Source of the DNA: Burkholderia stabilis
GTDB lineage: Bacteria; Pseudomonadota; Gammaproteobacteria; Burkholderiales; Burkholderiaceae
Length of the DNA: 64,000 bases
Direction: 5' to 3'
Assembly: GCF_001742165.1 (NCBI RefSeq)
Contig: NZ_CP016443.1
Span: 2,232,001 to 2,296,000 of the forward strand
Both the position numbers and the translations under genes were made by a program. How positions within the stretch are numbered: position 1 is the stretch's first letter; each line of letters starts with the position of its first letter. Under the pieces are notes generated by a model. That model had not been told where the DNA came from. It ran no database searches and worked only from the letters and a program-made list of their open reading frames with translations. This document shows positions 1 to 8,489 of this stretch, one piece after another.

Positions 1-540
1 GCCGTGGAACCCCGTGATCGTGAAGAAGCACGCGCCGAACTGCGCGGCGCCCAGCGGGTTGCCCCATGGGCGGACACCTTCATGGACGATCAGCTTCGTC
101 CATTCGAAGGCCTGCATCGACACGAAGGTCGCGCCCAGCAGCGCGGTCGCCAGCAACAGCGCGGCGGCACGCGTGGCGTTGCGCCGGTAGCCGAAATTGA
201 CGGCCATCGCCATGGTGCCGCTGCTGGTGATCAGCGTGAACGTCATGATCGCGATCAGCAGCAAGGGCACCTCCACGCCGCCCACATCGAGCCCGAACAC
301 ACGGGAAGGGTCCGGCCACGGCGCCGTGGTCGACATGCGCACCGTCATGTAGCCGATCAGGAAGCTGCTGAACACGAAGGTGTCCGACAGCAGGAAGATC
401 CACATCATCGCCTTGCCCCACGGCACCTTGAAGGCCTGGCGGTCGGCCGACCAGTCCGTGACGATGCCGCGCCAGCCGTCCGGCCCGGCGTCGGCAGGCG
501 TGGTGCCCGCGGATTCGGGGGGGAGCGTGGGCGCGGTCAT
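1..540 (-). CDS. Cytochrome c oxidase subunit III, partial (C-terminus beyond window)
   Basis: Minus-strand frame open from an ATG at 540 through base 1, so the C-terminal end lies outside the window. The N-terminus reads MTAPTLPPESAG and the protein then shows hydrophobic segments; near the edge it reads ACFFTITGFHG, the TGFHG signature of heme-copper oxidase subunit III. It overlaps the upstream subunit III gene by an ATGA junction (start 540, stop at 537-539), so it is the fourth gene of the coxB-coxA-III-III operon. Subunit III stabilises the oxidase core in the inner membrane. Two adjacent subunit III-like proteins suggest either a split or duplicated subunit. Family call is firm, exact oxidase subtype less so. 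Confidence 0.85.
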   Translation of the reverse strand, partial: MTAPTLPPESAGTTPADAGPDGWRGIVTDWSADRQAFKVPWGKAMMWIFLLSDTFVFSSFLIGYMTVRMSTTAPWPDPSRVFGLDVGGVEVPLLLIAIMTFTLITSSGTMAMAVNFGYRRNATRAAALLLATALLGATFVSMQAFEWTKLIVHEGVRPWGNPLGAAQFGACFFTITGFHG

Positions 541-1148
541 GGCGCGGCTCCATACAGCGGCCCGCAGATCGCGGCGACGATCCCGGGCGTGATCCACCAC
601 ATCGCCGCCAGCAGCACGAGCCAGACAGCCAGCAGGAAATGCCAGTAGATCGCGCACAGCGCGACGGCACGTCGAGCCCGGAGCGGATCGGCGCGCTGCA
701 GCAGCGCGATCGTCACGGCCCAGGCCACCAGCCCGCCCAGCACGTGCAACCCGTGCAGGCCGGTGAGCAGGTAGAGGAAGCTGTCGGAAGGATTGACGGC
801 GACGGTCTGCCCGGCCGCCGACAACGCGCGCCAGGCGGTCAGTTGCCCGATCACGAACACGGCCGCCAGCACGCCGCCGCCCACCAGCCACGCCGCGCGA
901 TGCACGGTCATCTGCCGGGCGCGCTGCATGGCGAGACTCGCCAGCGCCAGCGCGCCGGTGTTCCACCAGAGCAGCGCCGGATGCGGGATCGGCTGCCAGT
1001 CGGGTTCGCGCATGCGCATGACATACGCGAGCAGCAGCAGCGAAAACAAGGTCGTCACCACCGCCATGAAGACGAGCAGGCCGACGCGGCCCGCATTCGG
1101 CGACACGGGCGGCGCGCCGGGAACGAACGGGCGTGGCAGCGTGGTCAT
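537..1148 (-). CDS. Heme-copper oxidase subunit III family protein
   Basis: 203 residues from the ATG at 1148 (MTTLPRPF), which overlaps the coxA stop by four bases (ATGA). About five membrane segments are visible, with the subunit III signatures TGLHGLHVLGG and IYWHFLLAVWLVL near the C-terminus. The second usually reads YWHFVDVVW, so the acidic residue of the family is replaced by Ala here. It lies in the inner membrane as part of the terminal oxidase. An upstream extension in the same frame to 1352 exists but lies wholly inside coxA and lacks membrane character, so the ATG at 1148 is preferred. Confidence 0.85.
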   Translation of the reverse strand: MTTLPRPFVPGAPPVSPNAGRVGLLVFMAVVTTLFSLLLLAYVMRMREPDWQPIPHPALLWWNTGALALASLAMQRARQMTVHRAAWLVGGGVLAAVFVIGQLTAWRALSAAGQTVAVNPSDSFLYLLTGLHGLHVLGGLVAWAVTIALLQRADPLRARRAVALCAIYWHFLLAVWLVLLAAMWWITPGIVAAICGPLYGAAP

Positions 1149-2899
1149 TCGCGCGCCTCGCCGGGGTGCAGCGTCGGGCGGGCCGTTTCGGGCGCCGTCT
1201 CGGGCGGCTGGTTTTGCGGGATGAAATCTTCCTCGTGCCCCGGCGGGCTGTATTCGTACGCCCAGCGGTAGACGACGGGCGCCTCGGCGCCCCAGTTGCC
1301 GTGCGCCGGCGGCGTTTGCGGCGTCTGCCATTCCAGCGTGGTCGCCCGCCACGGGTTGCCGTCGGCACGCTTGCCGTGCGCGAGGCTCCAGGCGAGGTTG
1401 AACAGGAACAGCAACTGCGCCGCCGCAACGATCAGCGCCACGACGGTGATGAACGTGTTGAGCGTCTGCGCCGAATGCGGAATGAAGCTGTAGCCTTCAT
1501 ACGCGTAATACCGCCGCGGCATGCCCAGGATACCGAGATAGTGCATCGGGAAGTAGATCGCATAGGTGCCGACGAAGGTGATCCAGAAGTGCGCGCGCCC
1601 GAGCGTGTCGTCGAGCATGCGGCCCGTCACCTTCGGATACCAGTGGTAGATGCCGCCGAACACCACCAGGATCGGCGACACGGCCATCACCATATGGAAG
1701 TGCGCGACCACGAAGTACGTATTCGACAGCGGAATGTCCACGCTCACGTTGCCGAGGTAGAGCCCGGTCAGCCCGCCCAGCACGAAGGTGCTGATGAAGC
1801 CGATGGCGAACAGCATCGGCACGGTCAGGTGGATATCGCCGCGCCACAGCGTCAGCACCCAGTTGTAGACCTTGAGCGCGGTCGGGACGGCGATGATGAG
1901 CGTGGTGGTGGCGAAGAAGAAGCCGAAGTACGGGTTCATGCCGGCGATGAACATGTGGTGCGCCCAGACCACGAAGCTCAGCACGCCGATGACGATGATG
2001 GCCCACACCATCATCCTGTAGCCGAAGATGTTCTTGCGCGCGTGCGTGCTGATGAGGTCGGACACGATGCCGAAGGCCGGCAGCGCGACGATGTAGACCT
2101 CCGGGTGCCCGAAGAACCAGAACAGGTGCTGGAACAGCAGCGGGCTGCCGCCCGCGTGCTTGAGCGTCTGCCCCATCGACACCACGGCCGGCATGAAGAA
2201 GCTGGTGCCGAGCGTCCTGTCGAGCAGCATCATCACCGCCGACACGAACAGCGCCGGAAACGCCAGCAGCGCCAGGATGGTCGCGATGAAGATGCCCCAC
2301 ACGGTGAGCGGCATGCGCATGAGCGTCATGCCGCGGGCGCGTGCCTGCAGCGTGGTGGTGACGTAATTCAGGCCGCCCATCGTGGCCGCGACGATGAAGA
2401 TCGCCAGCGACACCAGCATCAGCACGATGCCCCATTCCACGCCCGGCGTGCCCGGCAGGATGGCCTGCGGCGGATACAGCGTCCAGCCCGCGCCGGTCGG
2501 GCCGCCCGGCACGAAGAAGCTGGACACCAGCACCAGCACGGCCAGCAGGTAGACCCAGTAGCTCAGCATGTTGAGGAACGGGAACACCATGTCGCGCGCG
2601 CCCAGCATCAGCGGGATCAGGTAGTTGCCGAAGCCGCCCAGGAACAGCGCCGTCAGCAGGTAGATCACCATGATCATCCCGTGCATGGTGACGAACTGGT
2701 AGTAGTGGCTGGCGTCGATGAAAGCGAACTTGCCCGGAAAGCCGAGCTGCAACCGCATCAGGTCCGACAACACGAGACCGACCAGCCCGATCGCGATGGC
2801 CGTCAGCGAATACTGCACGGCGATGACCTTGTGGTCCTGGCTCCAGACATAGCGGGTCCAGAAGCTTTGCGGGAGATGGTCGGTGGGCGCGTAGGGCAT
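1145..2899 (-). CDS. coxA: Cytochrome c oxidase subunit I
   Basis: 584 residues, catalytic heme-copper subunit reducing O2 to water and pumping protons. Visible motifs: TMHGMIMV (low-spin heme ligand), GNYLIPLMLGARDMVFPFLN (D-channel mouth), GHPEVYIVALPAFG (CuB His and cross-linked Tyr), WAHHMF (CuB ligands) and VAHFHMVM (heme ligands). This is an A-type (mitochondrial-like) enzyme. The last 60 or so residues are a hydrophilic Pro/Glu-rich tail. It follows coxB by 13 bases and overlaps the first subunit III gene by ATGA, so all four genes should be translated from one message. Confidence 0.95.
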   Translation of the reverse strand: MPYAPTDHLPQSFWTRYVWSQDHKVIAVQYSLTAIAIGLVGLVLSDLMRLQLGFPGKFAFIDASHYYQFVTMHGMIMVIYLLTALFLGGFGNYLIPLMLGARDMVFPFLNMLSYWVYLLAVLVLVSSFFVPGGPTGAGWTLYPPQAILPGTPGVEWGIVLMLVSLAIFIVAATMGGLNYVTTTLQARARGMTLMRMPLTVWGIFIATILALLAFPALFVSAVMMLLDRTLGTSFFMPAVVSMGQTLKHAGGSPLLFQHLFWFFGHPEVYIVALPAFGIVSDLISTHARKNIFGYRMMVWAIIVIGVLSFVVWAHHMFIAGMNPYFGFFFATTTLIIAVPTALKVYNWVLTLWRGDIHLTVPMLFAIGFISTFVLGGLTGLYLGNVSVDIPLSNTYFVVAHFHMVMAVSPILVVFGGIYHWYPKVTGRMLDDTLGRAHFWITFVGTYAIYFPMHYLGILGMPRRYYAYEGYSFIPHSAQTLNTFITVVALIVAAAQLLFLFNLAWSLAHGKRADGNPWRATTLEWQTPQTPPAHGNWGAEAPVVYRWAYEYSPPGHEEDFIPQNQPPETAPETARPTLHPGEARE

Positions 2900-2912
2900 G
2901 GCGTCTGCTCCG

Positions 2913-4058
2913 CTAGGGATTCGTCGCGCTGGCGGCCGGAGCGCCCAGCGATTCGATGTAGGCCACCAGTGCGCTCAACTCCTGCTCGCTCAGGTCGAAG
3001 GTGGGCATGATGGGCGAGAAGCCCTTCACGACGCGGGCCTTCGGGTCGCGGATGAAGGCGCGCAGATAGGCTTCGTCCACCTTCGCGGTGCTGCCGTCGG
3101 CCATCGTTTCGGTCTTGCCGTACAGGCCTTTCCAGGGGGGGCCCACGCGCGGGCTGCCGTCCACGGTATGGCAGGCGGCGCAGCCCTTGGCCGCCGCGAG
3201 CGCGCGGCCCTGGTCGGCCAGCGCCTGGGCGCTGCCGCCGGCAACGGCGGCGGCAGCCTGCACCCTGGCCTGCTGCCGCTGCGCGAACGTGCTCTGCTGC
3301 GCCAGCCAGCGCGAGAACGATGCTTCGTCTTCCACCACGACCACGCCGCGCATGCTCGAGTGCCCGATACCGCAAAGCTGCGCGCACAGGATGTCGTAAC
3401 GCCCGGCCTTGGTCGGTGTGAACCAGAAGGTGGTCACCATGCCGGGCACCATGTTCATGCGCGCACGGAACGGCGGGACATAGAAGTCGTGCAGCACGTC
3501 GCGCGACCGTGCGAGGACCTGGATCGGGCGGTTGAGCGGCAGGTGCACCTCGGGCGTCTCGATCAGGTAGTTGTCGCGGCCGTTGGGGTCGCCGGGGTTC
3601 AGGCCGAACGGGTTGTCGTTGCTGATGTAGCGCACGTCCGTCGTGCCCAGCTTGCCGCCCGGGCCGGCAAAGCGGAAACGCCATTGCCATTGCTGGCCGA
3701 GCACTTCCATCTGCAGCACGTTGCGCGGCGGCCGGATGTAGTCCGCGTAGACGAAAAGCCCCGGCGCCAGCAACGCTGCCACGCCGACCGAGGTCAGGCC
3801 GATCAGCCACCATTCCAGCCGCTTGTTGTGCGGCTCGTAAGCGGCACGATGCCCGCTGCGGTGGCGATAGCGCAGCAGTGCGATCACGATGAACAGGTTG
3901 ATTGCGATGAAGAGCGCGCCGGTGATGACGAGCGTGATCGTCAGCATGTCGTCCATGCGCACCCAGTTCGACGCGATCGGCGTGATCCACCAGGGACTGG
4001 CAAAGTGAAACCCCACCGCCAATAGGATGATCAGGATCAGGGCAATCGCAAGGGCCAT
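2913..4058 (-). CDS. coxB: Cytochrome c oxidase subunit II with fused cytochrome c domain (caa3 type)
   Basis: 381 residues. An N-terminal hydrophobic segment (MALAIALILIILLAVGF) and a second helix near residues 40-65 anchor it; the periplasmic cupredoxin domain carries the CuA ligands in CAQLCGIGHSSM; the C-terminal part carries a heme c site CAACH with a distal Met region (IMPTFDLSEQELSALVAYIESL). The fused cytochrome c marks a caa3-type oxidase that takes electrons directly from cytochrome c. First gene of the minus-strand operon with coxA and two subunit III genes. Start chosen as the ATG giving the membrane anchor at residue 1. Confidence 0.93.
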   Translation of the reverse strand: MALAIALILIILLAVGFHFASPWWITPIASNWVRMDDMLTITLVITGALFIAINLFIVIALLRYRHRSGHRAAYEPHNKRLEWWLIGLTSVGVAALLAPGLFVYADYIRPPRNVLQMEVLGQQWQWRFRFAGPGGKLGTTDVRYISNDNPFGLNPGDPNGRDNYLIETPEVHLPLNRPIQVLARSRDVLHDFYVPPFRARMNMVPGMVTTFWFTPTKAGRYDILCAQLCGIGHSSMRGVVVVEDEASFSRWLAQQSTFAQRQQARVQAAAAVAGGSAQALADQGRALAAAKGCAACHTVDGSPRVGPPWKGLYGKTETMADGSTAKVDEAYLRAFIRDPKARVVKGFSPIMPTFDLSEQELSALVAYIESLGAPAASATNP

Positions 4059-4432
4059 AAGCCGCCTCGCCGCGCGTCACTCGCCGGAGCCGCTGACACT
4101 GCGCTCCAGGCGTCGTCGTGCCGCCTTGCCATACGTCGTACGGTTTGCGCCGGAAGTCGGCCAGGACCGGCTCGCCGGGCGTTGCAGGCAGCTCTAAAGA
4201 AAAGGTAGTCCTCTCCTCTGCATCGTGCAAGCCAGTGCAATCGCGAAGCGCGCGCGATGGAGGCAGCGCGCGAATCGCGCCGTCGCGTGGCCGCGATGCC
4301 ATGCAAAAACGCCGCCTCCGGCATGGGTCGTCGAGGCGGCCGTCGCGGGGTGTTCAGGGTCTGTTCAGGAGTGCGACCTTCCAGGCCGAACACGCGAACA
4401 GCCCCTGTCGACGCGGCGAACAAGCCGGCGTG
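4059..4432. other. Intergenic region upstream of coxB
   Basis: 374 bases without a convincing gene between coxB and the next minus-strand gene. Open frames here run through GC-rich sequence and resemble no family. The oxidase promoter must lie here, reading left. I see no TTGAT-N4-ATCAA (FNR/ANR) box and no clear hairpin terminator. Confidence 0.5.
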
Positions 4433-4945
4433 TCAGCGCATCGCGTCCTGCTTGCGCCGTTCGAGCATGCCGTAAGCGACCGCGGTGACCACACCGAACA
4501 GCAGGTTTGCCAGTAATGGCCCGGAACCGCGCTCCGAGACGAACCACGGGAACACGGCGGTCATCACATGGAAATTCCACCCATACGCGACGATCCCGAA
4601 CGCCAGCCCGATCACGGCCTCCATGCCCACACTCGAATCGAAGCGGAACGGCGCCATGATCGCGGCAAGCATCATCCCCATGATCGCGCCCAGCACGTAG
4701 TGCAGGATCAACGCCGTCCCGACGATGCCAACACTGAAAACCGACATCTGTTCGAGCGCGCCGCGGCCCAGCACCATCGCCGCGATCTTGTGGGTCGGTT
4801 GCCACGGGCTTTCATCGAGCACCAGGGTCGACCAGAAGAATTCGAGCACGATCACCAGCGCGCCACCCGCCAGACCGGCTACGGCAGCGGCGAGCCAGTC
4901 GGGCGTACGCCGTTGCCAATGGTGTGATTGAATGTTCAGTTCCAT
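4433..4945 (-). CDS. Small integral membrane protein of unknown function
   Basis: 170 residues, not recognised. Four hydrophobic segments are visible: WLAAAVAGLAGGALVIVLEFFW, VGIVGTALILHYVLGAIMGMMLA, AVIGLAFGIVAYGWNFHVMTAVF and GPLLANLLFGVVTAVAYGML, followed by a basic tail ERRKQDAMR, which suggests an inner-membrane protein with a cytoplasmic C-terminus. Upstream of the start, GGAGGT (complement of 4948-4953) is a plausible ribosome site. It sits between an oxidase operon and a DUF1269-like gene, but the spacing gives no evidence of co-transcription with either. Confidence 0.7.
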   Translation of the reverse strand: MELNIQSHHWQRRTPDWLAAAVAGLAGGALVIVLEFFWSTLVLDESPWQPTHKIAAMVLGRGALEQMSVFSVGIVGTALILHYVLGAIMGMMLAAIMAPFRFDSSVGMEAVIGLAFGIVAYGWNFHVMTAVFPWFVSERGSGPLLANLLFGVVTAVAYGMLERRKQDAMR

Positions 4946-5281
4946 ACGACCTCCTTGCCGACATCAACTTCAGCACTCGGGTTCAGCAGGCGCCATGACA
5001 CGACACGCGGCGCCGGTGCGTGCGCGGACGATGCGGCGACGCCCGGGTCGGCCCGCATCGAGACGCAGCAGAATGTCGTTGTGGTCGCGGCCATGCGGCC
5101 GCGCGCCCGGCGATACGCATCGACGGGTTCTCTCGACGGCGCCGGCGGGTGCCGGCGCGACATGGAGCGGAGATCGTGGCGCCGCGCGGTCAGGGGCGTC
5201 CGATCAATGCCACGCTGGCCGGAAGCCAGCACGATCCATGTAGAGACCGCCTCGGGTGTCGGGTAGGCCGGTTGTCGATTC
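4946..5281. other. Intergenic region, no gene recognised
   Basis: 336 bases upstream of the 4433-4945 gene and downstream of the 5282-5791 gene. Short frames exist but show no protein character. The promoter for the membrane protein gene should be here; no operator-like palindrome stands out. Confidence 0.4.
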
Positions 5282-5791
5282 TCAGGGGAAGATCGGCGTC
5301 GTAGGCTCGCCGCCCTCCAGGTCCGCCCTCGGAAAATGCTGGGCGACCATCTGCTCGATTTCCTCCTCTCGCAATGGCGGCACGTCGGCCATGATCAGGA
5401 TCTGGCCTTCCCGTATGGCGTCACGAAATCGCTTGAGCCGCGCGTTCGGCTCGGCGATGCCGATCATCCCGGCCGTCCACGCGCCGAAGCCCGCTCCCGC
5501 CAACGTCAATCCGACGACGGCGCCGCCCGCAATCACGAGTTCCGCCGGGGGGAACACCAGCGCGACGAGGCCGATAAGCGCACCCGTCGCGCCGCCGAGT
5601 GCGACGCCGCGCTCGAGCGCGTGAACGACATCGCTGCTTTGCAGCAAGGATGCTTCGGGCAACTGATCGAGCGTGACACTGTGATCGGCGATAACGTGGA
5701 TATGACGCCAGATGATGCGTGCGCGCAGCAAATCATCGACGATCGCTTTCGCCATCTGCGTATCGGGTACGAGGAAATAAAGACGTCTCAT
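5282..5791 (-). CDS. DUF1269-like membrane-associated protein
   Basis: 169 residues from MRRLYFLVPD at 5791. The N-terminal 70 residues look like a soluble alpha/beta fold (LYFLVPDTQMAKAIVDDLLRARI); residues about 75-120 form a Gly/Ala-rich double hydrophobic segment (GVALGGATGALIGLVALVFPPAELVIAGGAVVGLTLAGAGFGAW), and the tail is acidic. This layout of a flexible-membrane glycine zipper between soluble domains fits DUF1269 proteins, whose function is unknown. An in-frame extension to 5842 is possible, but the ATG at 5791 starts the conserved part. Confidence 0.65.
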   Translation of the reverse strand: MRRLYFLVPDTQMAKAIVDDLLRARIIWRHIHVIADHSVTLDQLPEASLLQSSDVVHALERGVALGGATGALIGLVALVFPPAELVIAGGAVVGLTLAGAGFGAWTAGMIGIAEPNARLKRFRDAIREGQILIMADVPPLREEEIEQMVAQHFPRADLEGGEPTTPIFP

Positions 5792-5993
5792 GTTGCCCCC
5801 CCTTTTTGCTGTCGACTCACCTTCAGCGGAGCATTTATCCATTTTATGTCAGCATCGGCGACGCAGTATGTGCGAGCTTGGCGCCGCATGCCCCGGCTCG
5901 TTACCTGCTGCAGCGGGTGCATGCCACGATCGGGCACCCCGGGTCGCCCCTACGGCGATCGTTGCTTCCGTGCCCGCTGCGAATCGCAGGCAC

Positions 5994-6764
5994 TCACGTC
6001 CATCCTTCGAGCCGCAGCGTCGAACGCACGAGCCGCTGTTCCTCCTGCTCGATTTCGCGCAGATAGTCGACGCACTGGCGGATATGTTCGCTCGCGGCCT
6101 TGCGCGCCTGGTCGGGCAGCCGCCCCGTGACAGCGTTGTAGAGCCGCGCATGCTGGCGGTCGATCTGCTTCTTCAGCGGTTCGCGGTGATAGAGATTGTT
6201 CACCGACGCGAACACCGAACTGAGCAGCAGGTCGGTGAGCGATTGCAGCGTATTGACGAGCACCGGGTTGTGCGACGCCTCGCAGATCGCGAGATGGAAC
6301 GCGTGGTCGAGCTTCGCGCGCGCGGCGGGGTCGAGATCCTGCGCATCGGCGGCCGTCATTTCGTCGTAGCGGCGCCTGATCAGGATGAAATCGGCCGGCG
6401 TGCCGCGCAGCGCGGCCAGCCGCGCGGCCTCGGCCTCGAGCATCCCGCGCACCTCGAACAGGTCGTACAGCGTGCGCGGCTGCGAACCGAGCAGATGCAT
6501 CATCGGCGTGATTTCGCGCTGCGGGGTCAGGCTCGCGACGAACGAGCCCTTGCCGTGCGTCGTGTCGATGATCCCGCGCGCGTGCAGCAGTTTCATGCCT
6601 TCGCGCACGGCCGTGCGCGACACGCCGAGCTTCTCGGTCAGCCGCCGTTCGGACGGCAGCGCTTGCCCGGCCTTCAGCACACCGTCGACGATCAGCTTCT
6701 CGATGCGCTCGGCGACCACATCGGCCACGCGCCGCGCCGGCTCCTTCCGATCCTGCATTTCCAT
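5994..6764 (-). CDS. glcC: FadR/GntR-family regulator of glycolate genes
   Basis: 256 residues. The N-terminal winged helix (about 10-75: VADVVAERIEKLIVDGVLKAGQALPSERRLTEKLGVSRTAVREGMKLL) is GntR/FadR type and the rest is an all-helical FCD effector domain with His residues for metal binding (DHAFHLAICEASHNPVL, REHIRQC-like end). It is divergent from glcD-F, so it is very probably GlcC, which senses glycolate/glyoxylate. Identical operators TGGTATGACCA lie immediately upstream of its start (6767-6777) and at 6873-6883, implying autoregulation plus control of glcD. Start ATG 6764 (MEMQDRKEP) chosen because upstream codons run through the operator. Confidence 0.85.
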   Translation of the reverse strand: MEMQDRKEPARRVADVVAERIEKLIVDGVLKAGQALPSERRLTEKLGVSRTAVREGMKLLHARGIIDTTHGKGSFVASLTPQREITPMMHLLGSQPRTLYDLFEVRGMLEAEAARLAALRGTPADFILIRRRYDEMTAADAQDLDPAARAKLDHAFHLAICEASHNPVLVNTLQSLTDLLLSSVFASVNNLYHREPLKKQIDRQHARLYNAVTGRLPDQARKAASEHIRQCVDYLREIEQEEQRLVRSTLRLEGWT

Positions 6765-6766
6765 AC

Positions 6767-6777
6767 TGGTATGACCA
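6767..6777. promoter_or_regulatory. GlcC operator site 1
   Basis: TGGTATGACCA, the TGGT-N3-ACCA inverted repeat typical of FadR-subfamily regulators. It begins 3 bases from the glcC start codon, so a bound repressor would block initiation of glcC itself. Its 14-base context ACTGGTATGACCAC (6765-6778) recurs exactly at 6871-6884. Confidence 0.75.
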
Positions 6778-6872
6778 CTTTTGGCGAATAGCAGAAATTT
6801 TCGCACAAACCCTTGTCTGCATTGGATTTTGTGGATGATGACGAGGCATACAAATGATGCATTCGCAAAAAC

Positions 6873-6883
6873 TGGTATGACCA
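6873..6883. promoter_or_regulatory. GlcC operator site 2
   Basis: Second exact copy of TGGTATGACCA, 106 bases (about ten helical turns) from site 1 and 107 bases upstream of the glcD start. Suited to activation or looping between the divergent glcC and glcD promoters. Confidence 0.75.
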
Positions 6884-6989
6884 CATAGAAGACGTCTGGA
6901 CACGCGCGTCCGGTCCGCCAAGAATCCCCGTCCATCCGGCGTGTCGCGCCTCACGCGACCGCCCGCATGGTGGAGACGGAGACAGACCG

Positions 6990-8489
6990 ATGAGTTTCAT
7001 CTACGACGAACGGATCGACGGCCCGCTGGCGACCGTCGATCGCCCCACGCTCGTCGCCGCACTGCTCGCGGCGGCGCCCGGCCTCGACGTGCTGCACGAA
7101 CGCGAGGCGCTCAAGCCGTTCGAATGCGACGGCCTCGCCGCGTACCGCACGGTGCCGCTCGCGGTCGTGCTGCCCGACACGATCGAGCAGGTACGCGCGG
7201 TGCTGCGCGTCGCAGCCGCGCACCGCGTGCCGGTGGTCGCGCGCGGCGCGGGCACGGGGCTGTCGGGCGGCGCGATGCCGCTCGAAAAAGGCATCCTGCT
7301 CGTGATGGCGAAATTCAACCGGATTCTCGACATCGACCCCGACGCCGGCATCGCGCGCGTGCAGCCCGGCGTGCGCAACCTCGCGATCTCGCAGGCGGCC
7401 GCGCCGTACGGCCTCTACTACGCGCCCGATCCGTCGTCGCAGATCGCATGCTCGATCGGCGGCAACGTCGCCGAAAACGCGGGCGGCGTGCACTGCCTGA
7501 AATACGGGCTCACGGTGCACAACATCCTGAAGGTCGAGATCCTGACGATCGACGGCGACACGCTCACGCTCGGCGCCGACGCGCTCGACGCGCCCGGCTT
7601 CGACCTGCTCGCGCTGTTCACCGGCTCCGAAGGCATGCTCGGCATCGTCACCGAAGTGACCGTGAAGCTGCTGCCGAAGCCGTCGAGCGTGAAGGTGCTG
7701 ATGGCGAGCTTCGACGACGTCGCCGAGGCCGGCGCGGCGGTCGCGCGGATCATCGGCGCGGGCGTGATTCCGGGCGGCCTCGAGATGATGGACAACCTCG
7801 CGATCCGCGCCGCCGAAGACTTCATCCACGCGGGCTACCCGGTCGACGCGCAGGCGATCCTGCTGTGCGAGCTCGACGGTGCGGCGAGCGACGTCGACGA
7901 GGACGCCGAACGCGTCGCCGCGCTACTGCGCGACGCGGGCGCGACCGGGATCCGCGTCGCGCGCGACGAGGCCGAGCGCCAGCGCTTCTGGGCCGGCCGC
8001 AAGAACGCGTTCCCGGCGGTCGGCCGCATGTCGCCCGACTACTACTGCATGGACGGCACGATCCCGCGCCGCGAGCTGCCGCGCGTGCTCGAAGGCATCG
8101 CGGCGCTGTCCGCCGAATACGGGCTGCCGGTCGCGAACGTGTTCCACGCGGGCGACGGCAACATGCACCCGCTGATCCTGTTCGACGCGAACCGGCCCGG
8201 CGAGCTCGACCGCGCGGAAGCGCTCGGCGGCAAGATCCTCGAACTGTGCGTCGCGGCCGGGGGCAGCATCACTGGTGAGCACGGCGTCGGGCGCGAGAAG
8301 ATCAACCAGATGTGCGTGCAGTTCAACGCCGACGAAATCACGTTCTTCCACGCGGTGAAGGCCGCGTTCGATCCGCAGGGTCTGCTCAATCCCGGCAAGA
8401 ACATCCCGACGCTGCACCGCTGCGCCGAATTCGGCGCGATGCACGTCCATCACGGCAAGCTGCCGTTTCCCGAACTGGAGCGCTTCTGA
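6990..8489 (+). CDS. glcD: Glycolate oxidase subunit GlcD (FAD-linked)
   Basis: 499 residues. Catalytic flavoprotein subunit oxidising glycolate to glyoxylate. The PP-loop FAD-binding fold is visible (VVARGAGTGLSGGAMPLEKG; PDPSSQIACSIGGNVAENAGG), followed by the C-terminal FAD-oxidase domain with VFHAGDGNMHPLI and the typical ending GEHGVGREKI...NPGKN. First gene of glcDEFG-glcB; its TGA overlaps the glcE ATG (TGATG). A ribosome site (GGAGACGGAG) precedes the ATG. Confidence 0.93.
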   Translation: MSFIYDERIDGPLATVDRPTLVAALLAAAPGLDVLHEREALKPFECDGLAAYRTVPLAVVLPDTIEQVRAVLRVAAAHRVPVVARGAGTGLSGGAMPLEKGILLVMAKFNRILDIDPDAGIARVQPGVRNLAISQAAAPYGLYYAPDPSSQIACSIGGNVAENAGGVHCLKYGLTVHNILKVEILTIDGDTLTLGADALDAPGFDLLALFTGSEGMLGIVTEVTVKLLPKPSSVKVLMASFDDVAEAGAAVARIIGAGVIPGGLEMMDNLAIRAAEDFIHAGYPVDAQAILLCELDGAASDVDEDAERVAALLRDAGATGIRVARDEAERQRFWAGRKNAFPAVGRMSPDYYCMDGTIPRRELPRVLEGIAALSAEYGLPVANVFHAGDGNMHPLILFDANRPGELDRAEALGGKILELCVAAGGSITGEHGVGREKINQMCVQFNADEITFFHAVKAAFDPQGLLNPGKNIPTLHRCAEFGAMHVHHGKLPFPELERF

